Positions 8,890 to 15,106 of a stretch of DNA of 64,000 nucleotides are shown here, one piece after another. The notes under the pieces were generated by a model. The model had not been told where the DNA came from and did no database searches. It worked only from the letters and a program-made list of their open reading frames with translations. Each line of letters starts with the position of its first letter. The stretch's first letter is position 1. A program made the translations under genes and the position numbers. This DNA is from Candidatus Rokuibacteriota bacterium (GTDB taxonomy: Bacteria > Methylomirabilota > Methylomirabilia > Rokubacteriales > CSP1-6), in assembly GCA_003220495.1 (NCBI GenBank), contig QHSP01000021.1:62001-126000 (forward strand), read 5' to 3'.

Positions 8890-10584
8890 CTAGGCGTCTT
8901 CCTGCGTGACTCGGAGCACTTCCTCGACGGTGGTGACGCCCGCGCACGCCTTGGCCCAGCCATCGAGCCGCAGCGTGACCATGCCCGCCTCCATCGCCAC
9001 GCGACGGATGTCGCGGGTCGGGGCGCGTCGCAGGATGAGGCTGCGCGCGTCCTCGGTGATCGGGAACAGCTCGTAGATGCCGGTCCGGCTCCGGTAGCCG
9101 GTGCCGCGACACTCGTCGCAGCCGCGGCCGCGGTAGAGGCGCGTTCCGTCGGCGCCGGCGATCCCGAGGGCGCTCAGATCGGCCGACGACGGCGTGTCGG
9201 AGACGCGGCACGTCGCGCAGATCCGCCGGACGAGGCGCTGCGCGAGCACGCCCTCGAGCACGGACGCGACGAGGTAGGGCTCGACGCCCATGTCTTGCAG
9301 TCGCGTGATCGCGCCCGGCGCGTCGTTGGTGTGGAGCGTCGAGAAGACGAGGTGGCCGGTGAGCGAGGCCTGGATCGCGATCTCCGCCGTCTCGAGGTCG
9401 CGGATCTCGCCGATCAGGATCACGTCGGGGTCCTGGCGGACGATGTGCCGGAGCCCGGTGGCGAAGGTCAGGCCGATCTTGGGCTTGACGGCGATCTGGT
9501 TGACGCCCTTCAGCTGGTACTCGACGGGATCCTCGACGGTGATGATCTTGCGGTCCGGCGAGTTGATCTTGTCGAGCGCGCCGTAGAGCGTCGTGGTCTT
9601 GCCCGATCCGGTCGGTCCGGTGACGAGGAGGATGCCGTGGGGACGCTTGATCAGCGCCTCGAAGCGCGGGAGCATCGCCGGCGAGAAGCCGAGCTTCTCG
9701 AGCTCCAGGAAGACGCTCTGGCGGTCGAGCAACCGCATGACGATCGACTCGCCGTGCACCGTGGGAATCGTGGAGGTGCGGATATCCACGCGGCGGTTGT
9801 GGAGCGTGACGCGGATGCGGCCGTCCTGGGGTAGCCGGCGCTCCGCGATGTTCATCTCCGCCATCAGCTTCACGCGCGAGGTCACCGCGGCCTGTAGCCG
9901 CCGCGGCGGCGCCTCCTGGTCGAAGAGTATGCCGTCGATGCGATAGCGGATCCGGAGCGTGTCCTCGAAGGGCTCGATGTGGATGTCGGAAGCCTCGGAC
10001 GTGATGGCGTTCTCGATGAGCAGATTCACGAGCCGGACCACCGGCGCCTCGAACGCCATGTCGCGCAGCTGGTTGACGTCCTCGTCGCCCTCGCCGCCGC
10101 GATCGTCCTCCATGCCCTCGACGATGCGCTGCAGGGGCGTCGCCACGCCGTCGTACGTCCGGTCGATCGCCTCGATGATCGCGTCGGCCGAGGACACGAC
10201 CACCTTCACGGTGAGGCCGGTCGACTGCGCCAGGTCGTCGACGATGATCGGATTCAGCGGATCCGCCGTCGCGATGGTCAACACGTTGCCCTCGACGCTC
10301 ACGGGGCACACCGCGTACTGGCGCAGGTACTTCGGCGAGAGATTTTTGACGATCGGCAGGGGCGCCGGCAGCTCGTCGCGGTTGAGATAGGCGAGGTTCT
10401 GCTGCTGCGCGAGCGCCCGGAGCACGTCGTCGTCCTTCACGGCGCCGAGCGACACGAGCGCCTCGCCGACTCGCTCGCCCGTCGCGCGGGCGCGTGCGAG
10501 CGCCTGCTCCACGACGTCGGGGGTGGTCAGCCGTTCACGAACCAGGATCTCACCGAGCCGGCGGAAAAGCCCCGTGATGCCCAT
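8890..10584 (-). CDS. gspE: Type II secretion assembly ATPase GspE
   Basis: 564-aa hexameric cytoplasmic ATPase that powers pseudopilus assembly. An N-terminal T2SSE_N domain (residues about 10-140) is followed by the core ATPase: Walker A GPTGSGKTT at about 323-331, Asp box IITVEDPVEYQL, Walker B VILIGEIRD at about 388-396 and His box TLHTNDA. A zinc tetracysteine motif (C456, C459, C489, C492) is complete. The ATG at 10584 gives MGITGLFRRLGEILV; the frame is open further upstream but overlaps the divergent transporter gene. It is the first gene of the secretion operon. Confidence 0.95.
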   Translation of the reverse strand: MGITGLFRRLGEILVRERLTTPDVVEQALARARATGERVGEALVSLGAVKDDDVLRALAQQQNLAYLNRDELPAPLPIVKNLSPKYLRQYAVCPVSVEGNVLTIATADPLNPIIVDDLAQSTGLTVKVVVSSADAIIEAIDRTYDGVATPLQRIVEGMEDDRGGEGDEDVNQLRDMAFEAPVVRLVNLLIENAITSEASDIHIEPFEDTLRIRYRIDGILFDQEAPPRRLQAAVTSRVKLMAEMNIAERRLPQDGRIRVTLHNRRVDIRTSTIPTVHGESIVMRLLDRQSVFLELEKLGFSPAMLPRFEALIKRPHGILLVTGPTGSGKTTTLYGALDKINSPDRKIITVEDPVEYQLKGVNQIAVKPKIGLTFATGLRHIVRQDPDVILIGEIRDLETAEIAIQASLTGHLVFSTLHTNDAPGAITRLQDMGVEPYLVASVLEGVLAQRLVRRICATCRVSDTPSSADLSALGIAGADGTRLYRGRGCDECRGTGYRSRTGIYELFPITEDARSLILRRAPTRDIRRVAMEAGMVTLRLDGWAKACAGVTTVEEVLRVTQEDA

Positions 10585-10599
10585 GCTATGCTCCCGAGC

Positions 10600-11331
10600 A
10601 TGGTAGCATACCTGGTGTTCGTGGCTGCCGCGGCGGCCGCCGATCTCGCCGGGGCCTTGCTCGTGACCACCGTGCACCAGAAGGGGCTGGCGCCGCTGCG
10701 ATATTTCGTCGCCGGCGGCGCGGGCTTCATGCTCGCGGCCGCGTTCGTGCGGATGCTCCCCGAGAGCGCGCAGGTGCCCCACGCGTTCCTCTTCGTCCTC
10801 GTCGGCTACTTCGGCGTGCACCTCTTCGAGCACACGGTGGCCCCGCACTTCCACTTCGGCGAGGAGGTCCATCCGGAGGCGCTGTTGCGCCCGTCGGCCG
10901 GGTACCTCGCGCTCCTCGGTCTCGGCGTTCACACGCTCTTCGACGGTGTCGCGATCGCGGCCGGGTTCATGATCGAGCCCGCGCTCGGCGTGCTGCTCTC
11001 CATCGCGGTGTGCCTGCACAAGGTGCCAGAGGGCTTCACGATCGCGTCGATCATGCTCGCCGGCGGCCAGTCACGGGCCGCCGCGATCAGCGCCGGCGCG
11101 CTCCTGGGCGCCTTGACCATCGCGGGCGCGGTGGCCACGCGCTTCGTGGCCGAGCACCACGTCGGCTACGCGCTCGCCCTCTCCGCGGGCGTCACCATCT
11201 ACGTGGCCGCGTCGGATCTCATCCCCGAGGTGAACCGCGAGGGCGGGCCCGCGCTCGGCTGGACGGTGTTCGGCGGGCTCGTGCTGTTCGCGGTCGCGGA
11301 CTGGCTCGTCTCGCCGCTCGGCGATCGCTGA
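10600..11331 (+). CDS. ZIP family divalent metal transporter
   Basis: 243-aa integral membrane protein with about eight hydrophobic segments. ZIP signatures are present: HTLFDGVAIAAGF in the middle and HKVPEGFTIASI further on, where the His, Asp/Asn and Glu residues line the metal site. A histidine-rich loop (HTVAPHFHFGEEVH) lies between TM3 and TM4, as usual for ZIPs. It is transcribed divergently from gspE with only about 15 bp between starts. An ATG at 10588 is an alternative start. The substrate (zinc, iron or other) cannot be told from sequence. Confidence 0.88.
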   Translation: MVAYLVFVAAAAAADLAGALLVTTVHQKGLAPLRYFVAGGAGFMLAAAFVRMLPESAQVPHAFLFVLVGYFGVHLFEHTVAPHFHFGEEVHPEALLRPSAGYLALLGLGVHTLFDGVAIAAGFMIEPALGVLLSIAVCLHKVPEGFTIASIMLAGGQSRAAAISAGALLGALTIAGAVATRFVAEHHVGYALALSAGVTIYVAASDLIPEVNREGGPALGWTVFGGLVLFAVADWLVSPLGDR

Positions 11332-11425
11332 TCCGTCGCGCCATCCGGTCCATTCGCCCGGAGACGGCCAACCCTCGCGCTGGTCTCGCGCCTCGGCGCC
11401 CGCTGGTGCTAAGCTCGCGCCTGGC

Positions 11426-11878
11426 GTGAAAATCTTGATCTTGCACGGCCCGAACCTGAATCTCCTGGGCACCCGCGAGCCCGGCGTGTACGGCCGCGTC
11501 ACCCTGGCCGAGATCGACCGCATGCTGCGCGACCACGCCCGTCGCGGCGGCCACTCCGTCGAGTGCCGGCAGTCGAATCACGAGGGCCAGCTCGTCGACT
11601 GGCTCCAGGCCGCTCAGCGCGAAGGCTTCGGCGGCATCGTCTTCAACCCAGGAGCGTTCACGCACTACTCGATCGCCCTGCGCGATGCGGTGGCCGCGAT
11701 CACGGTGCCGGTCGTGGAGGTCCACCTGTCGAACGTGCACGGGCGCGAGGAGTTTCGGCGCCACTCGGTGATCGCGGCGGTCGCACGCGGGCAGATCGCT
11801 GGGTTCGGCCCGCAGAGCTATCTCCTGGGTCTCGACGCCCTCACGGCGAATCCCCGCCGGCCGACTCGACGACGGTGA
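11426..11878 (+). CDS. aroQ: 3-dehydroquinate dehydratase, type II
   Basis: Cytoplasmic shikimate-pathway enzyme converting 3-dehydroquinate to 3-dehydroshikimate; 150 aa, the normal length for the dodecameric type II family. Key motifs are HGPNLNLLGTREP, the active loop with Arg17 and Tyr22, SNHEGQLVDWL, FNPGAFTHYSIALRDA and EVHLSNVHGREEFR (catalytic His). The GTG at 11426 fits the conserved start. It stands alone between the transporter and the sigma factor gene. Confidence 0.95.
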   Translation: MKILILHGPNLNLLGTREPGVYGRVTLAEIDRMLRDHARRGGHSVECRQSNHEGQLVDWLQAAQREGFGGIVFNPGAFTHYSIALRDAVAAITVPVVEVHLSNVHGREEFRRHSVIAAVARGQIAGFGPQSYLLGLDALTANPRRPTRRR

Positions 11879-11935
11879 ATCGCGACCGCCACCCCGGCGT
11901 CTAACGCCGACGGGAGGGCGAGCGAGTGGATCGCG

Positions 11936-12820
11936 GTGGACACGGACGAAGCGGCCCTCATCGAGCGGTGCCGTGCCGGTGACCTCGCGGCATTCGAGCC
12001 GCTGGTCGAAAAGTATCGTCAGCGCGTCTACCGACTCGCCTACAACGTCCTGCGCGACCCCGAAGAGGCCTGGGACGTCGCCCAGGACGCCTTCATCCGC
12101 GCCTTCCAGGCCCTGCCGTCGTTCCGGGGCGACTCCGCGTTCTACACCTGGCTCTTTCGGATCGTGATGAACGTCGCGCGGGACCGCGCCCGCCAGCACG
12201 CAGCGCGCGGCCGCGCGTTCGGCACCGAGCGCGTCGACGAAAAGGATTGGGACCGGATCCTCGTCGACCAGGGGACCGCGCCCGACGCCAGGGCGACCCA
12301 GGTCGAGGAGCGCGCGCGGATCGGCCGCGCGCTCGCCTCTTTGTCTGAGCCGCACCGGGCCATTATCATGTTGAGTGATCTCGAGGGACTTTCGTATCGT
12401 GAGATCGCGGAGGTCTTGAACATACCGATGGGGACCGTGATGTCGCGGCTGCACAACGCGCGCCGGCGTCTCCGGGACGCCCTCGGGCCGCTCCTGGTTT
12501 TGATCCTGGCCCTGCTGCTGACGCTCGCGCTGGAGGCGGTCGCTCACGCGCAGACGATCGTCAGGTTCGGCACGCGGATCGTCCTCGCCAGCGACAGCCC
12601 CCCGAGCGACGCGCCGAGCAAGGCGCCCGAGCCGCCCGACGAGCGGCTCGAGGCCTTCCTGCCGAAGCTTCGCCAGCTCTTCCGCTACAACAGCTACACC
12701 TCGCTCGAGCGCTACCGCGCCGAGGTGCCGGTGGGGACGACCCAGCGCTGGCCGGTGCCGGGCGACCGGCGGCTCGAGGTCACGCCCCAGAGCGTGAAGA
12801 GCGGCGCGGTGAGCTTTTGA
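11936..12820 (+). CDS. ECF sigma factor fused to a membrane segment and an interrupted extracytoplasmic domain
   Basis: Residues 8-85 are a sigma-70 region 2 (YRLAYNVLRDPEEAWDVAQD and YTWLFRIVMNVARDRAR). Residues about 125-182 are region 4 (ALASLSEPHRAIIMLSDLEG, then SYREIAEVLNIPMGTVMSRL). Instead of ending there, the frame continues into a hydrophobic segment (LLVLILALLLTLALEAVAHA, about 186-205) and about 90 more residues (LEAFLPKLRQLFRYNSYTSL). It stops at GAVSF, where the sequence appears frameshifted (see 12821-12948). The hydrophobic piece looks like a signal peptide or anchor with AHA-Q as a possible cut site, so this may be a tethered sigma factor or two genes fused. No anti-sigma gene is adjacent. 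The start is GTG at 11936. Confidence 0.85.
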   Translation: MDTDEAALIERCRAGDLAAFEPLVEKYRQRVYRLAYNVLRDPEEAWDVAQDAFIRAFQALPSFRGDSAFYTWLFRIVMNVARDRARQHAARGRAFGTERVDEKDWDRILVDQGTAPDARATQVEERARIGRALASLSEPHRAIIMLSDLEGLSYREIAEVLNIPMGTVMSRLHNARRRLRDALGPLLVLILALLLTLALEAVAHAQTIVRFGTRIVLASDSPPSDAPSKAPEPPDERLEAFLPKLRQLFRYNSYTSLERYRAEVPVGTTQRWPVPGDRRLEVTPQSVKSGAVSF

Positions 12821-12948
12821 CCCGTGGCAATGTGACCGAGGTGTCGACGAACATCCAGGCGCAGTCGGGCAACCCGGCGGTGATCGGGGGTCCCAAGCAG
12901 GGCTCGGGCACCCTCATCATCATCCTCTGGACCAACCCCAATCCGTGA
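12821..12948 (+). other. Out-of-frame C-terminal continuation of the sigma-factor fusion
   Basis: After the TGA at 12818-12820, the -1 frame continues with a sensible protein tail (TRGNVTEVSTNIQAQSGN, then VIGGPKQGSGTLIIILW) to a TGA at 12946-12948. Joining it needs one extra T in, or a -1 slip on, the TTTT run at about 12815-12818 (AGC TTT TGA). Codon use and the beta-strand pattern match the preceding domain, so this is most likely the true C-terminus. I cannot distinguish a sequencing indel, a real mutation or programmed slippage. Confidence 0.65.
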
Positions 12949-12961
12949 TCGGCGGGCCATC

Positions 12962-14491
12962 GTGAGCTCGGGCGAGGACCGCTACTTCCGCGAACGCGCG
13001 CGGATCGAACAGGGCCACACGAAGTATCGCGACAAGCTCCGCGAGGAAGGCAAGCTCTTCGTCCGCGACCGGCTCAAGCTGCTCCTCGATCCGGGCTCCG
13101 AGTTCCAGGAGGACTGGCTCTTCGCGCGCTCGAACGAGGCCGACACGCCGGCCGACGGCGTGGTCACCGGGGTCGGCAAGGTCGGAGGCCGGCCGGTGTG
13201 CGTGATGGCGAACGACTACACGGTCAAGGCGGGCTCCTGGGGCGAGAAGACCGTCCAGAAGATCGTGCGCATCCAGGAGAAGGCCGCGCGGCTGCGCGTG
13301 CCCCTCCTCTATATGGTGGACGCCGCCGGCGGGCGCATCTCCGAGCAGATCAAGATCTTCCCGGGACGGTTTCACGCCGGACGCATCTTCTACAACGAGG
13401 TCCAGCTCTCGGGGGTGGTCCCCCAGATCTGCGCCCTGTTCGGGCCGTCGCCGGCCGGCTCCGCGTATCTGCCCGCGCTGACCGACGTCGTGATCATGGT
13501 GGACGGCAAGGCGTCCCTCTACGTCGGCAGTCCGCGCATGGTCGAGATGGCCATCGGGGAGAAGACGACCCTCGAGGAGCTGGGCGGCGCGCTCATGCAC
13601 TGCAAGGTCTCGGGCTGCGGCGACATCCTCGCCGCCTCCGACGAGGACGCCATCGCCCTGGCGCGCCGGTATCTGACCTACATGCCACAGTCGTATCGCG
13701 ACCTGCCGGCGGTGTCCGCCGCGGCCGAGCCGAAGCCGGGCCGGTCCATCGACGAGATCGTGCCGTACGATCAGCGGAAGTACTTCGACATGTACGAGGT
13801 CATCGACCGCCTGATCGACGCCGACTCCTGGTTCGAGATCAAGCGGCTGTTCGCGCAAGAGATCATCGTCGGCTTCGCGCGCCTCGGCGGACGCCCGGTC
13901 GGTATCGTGGCCAACCAGCCGAAGGTCAAGGGCGGCGTGCTGATGGTCGACTCGTCCGACAAGGCGGCGCGCTTCATCTGGCTCTGCAATGCGTTCAACA
14001 TTCCGTTGATCTATCTGGCCGACATCGCGGGCTTCATGGTCGGCACGAAGGTCGAGCAGCAGGGGATCATCCGCCACGGCGCCAAGATGGTCTTCGCGAC
14101 CGCGCAGGCGACCGTGCCGAAGATCTCGGTGATCGTGCGCAAGTGCTACGGCGCCGGGCTCTATGCGATGTGCGGCCCGGCCTTCGAGCCCGACGCCGCG
14201 ATTGCGCTGCCCCAGGGACAGATCGCGATCATGGGCCCGGAGCCGGCGGTGAACGCCGTCTACTACAACAAGATCATGGAGCTGCCCGAGAGCGAGCGCG
14301 CGGCGTGGGTCAGGCAGAAGCGCGACGAGTACGCGCAGGACGTCGACACCTACAAGCTCGCTTCCGAGATGCTGATCGACGATATCGTGCCGGGCGGCGC
14401 CCTTCGCGACGAGCTGATCAAGCGCCTGGCGTACGCGCAGACCAAGGCTCACGAGTTCCCGGCCCGCCGGAACGGCGTCTACCCGGTCTGA
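12962..14491 (+). CDS. Acyl-CoA carboxylase carboxyltransferase (beta) subunit
   Basis: 509-aa biotin-dependent carboxyltransferase of the PccB/MccB/AccD5 family, which moves the carboxyl group from biotin to an acyl-CoA. It has the two crotonase-fold halves with oxyanion segments (YMVDAAGGRISEQIKIFPG in the first half, IIRHGAKMVFATAQATVPK in the second) and the C-terminal IDDIVPGGALRDELIKRL. The acyl substrate (propionyl, methylcrotonyl or other) cannot be assigned with confidence. No biotin carboxylase or BCCP gene is nearby, so its partner is encoded elsewhere. The GTG start at 12962 gives MSSGEDRYFRERARIE. Confidence 0.9.
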   Translation: MSSGEDRYFRERARIEQGHTKYRDKLREEGKLFVRDRLKLLLDPGSEFQEDWLFARSNEADTPADGVVTGVGKVGGRPVCVMANDYTVKAGSWGEKTVQKIVRIQEKAARLRVPLLYMVDAAGGRISEQIKIFPGRFHAGRIFYNEVQLSGVVPQICALFGPSPAGSAYLPALTDVVIMVDGKASLYVGSPRMVEMAIGEKTTLEELGGALMHCKVSGCGDILAASDEDAIALARRYLTYMPQSYRDLPAVSAAAEPKPGRSIDEIVPYDQRKYFDMYEVIDRLIDADSWFEIKRLFAQEIIVGFARLGGRPVGIVANQPKVKGGVLMVDSSDKAARFIWLCNAFNIPLIYLADIAGFMVGTKVEQQGIIRHGAKMVFATAQATVPKISVIVRKCYGAGLYAMCGPAFEPDAAIALPQGQIAIMGPEPAVNAVYYNKIMELPESERAAWVRQKRDEYAQDVDTYKLASEMLIDDIVPGGALRDELIKRLAYAQTKAHEFPARRNGVYPV

Positions 14492-14589
14492 AAGTCGGCG
14501 GCTCCCGCCGCCCGCTCGCGCCTCGCCGCGCCCGGCGACCCGTCGTCCCCGCCGGTTTGCACTATTTCCTGCGGACTTGGCGAATCCTC

Positions 14590-15099
14590 GTGTTAGGAAT
14601 CAAATGTGCAAAAAGTGAAACCAACGTCGGCCCCGGGCCGCGGACCCGGGTTCTCCTCGTGGACGACGAGCCGCTCGTCGTCCAGATGCTCCACGACCTC
14701 CTGATCGACGGACCGTTCGCGATCGAGACGGCGACCGACGGCTACGAGGCGCTCGTCAAGGTCGGGACGTTCCGTCCCGCGTTGATCGTCCTCGACGTCG
14801 TGCTGGCCGGCCTCGACGGCATCGAGGCGTGCCGATGTCTTCGGCGACTGCCGGAAACGCGTGAGGTGCGGATTCTCGGTGTGACCGGGCATCCGTCGAT
14901 GGTTCCGGTGCTGCTCGGAGCTGGGGCGGACGCGTGCGTGACCAAGCCGCTGGACCTGGACGTGGTGTGCCGAGAGATCGACCGACTCACATCGGCGATG
15001 ACAACAGACGGCCGCGCCTCGGCCGGCGGGGCCCCAGCCCCGCGACGGCCTGCAGTGCGAACTGCGGTCTCCCACTCCCTCACGGGACGAGAGGGCTGA
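14590..15099 (+). CDS. Stand-alone response-regulator receiver protein
   Basis: About 169 aa: one receiver domain (RVLLVDDEPLVVQMLHDLL, phospho-acceptor Asp in LIVLDVVLAGLDG, conserved Thr in GVTGHPSM and Lys in VTKPLDLD) with no output domain. The start is uncertain; I use the GTG at 14590, and a TTG at 14557 is possible. The last 35 residues (from about RASAGGAPAPRRPAV) are translated from one copy of the dispersed palindromic repeat, so the original C-terminus probably ended near residue 135. It lies directly upstream of the hybrid kinase, a likely signalling partner. Confidence 0.8.
   Translation: MLGIKCAKSETNVGPGPRTRVLLVDDEPLVVQMLHDLLIDGPFAIETATDGYEALVKVGTFRPALIVLDVVLAGLDGIEACRCLRRLPETREVRILGVTGHPSMVPVLLGAGADACVTKPLDLDVVCREIDRLTSAMTTDGRASAGGAPAPRRPAVRTAVSHSLTGREG
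15014..15059 (-). repeat. Dispersed palindromic repeat, copy 1
   Basis: Reverse orientation relative to the other copies. Reading the minus strand gives the shared core GCAGGCCGTCGCGGGGCTGG followed by GGCCCCGCCGGCCGAGG. It is a stem of GC-rich arms around a TGGG loop. This copy lies inside the 3' end of the receiver-protein gene and is translated there. Confidence 0.8.
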
Positions 15100-15106
15100 A
15101 GACGCC

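Noticed and set aside
8132-10309. 725-codon open frame on the minus strand across gspE and gspF
   Set aside because: It is the off-frame shadow of two real genes, extremely Arg/Pro/His-rich, with no domain.
9979-10587. Upstream open extension of the ZIP transporter gene
   Set aside because: It only reads antisense to gspE; the membrane protein begins at 10588 or 10600.
12920-14452. Long open frame on the minus strand opposite the carboxyltransferase gene
   Set aside because: Arg/Asp/His-rich composition typical of an antisense reading in GC-rich DNA; the plus strand encodes a clear enzyme.
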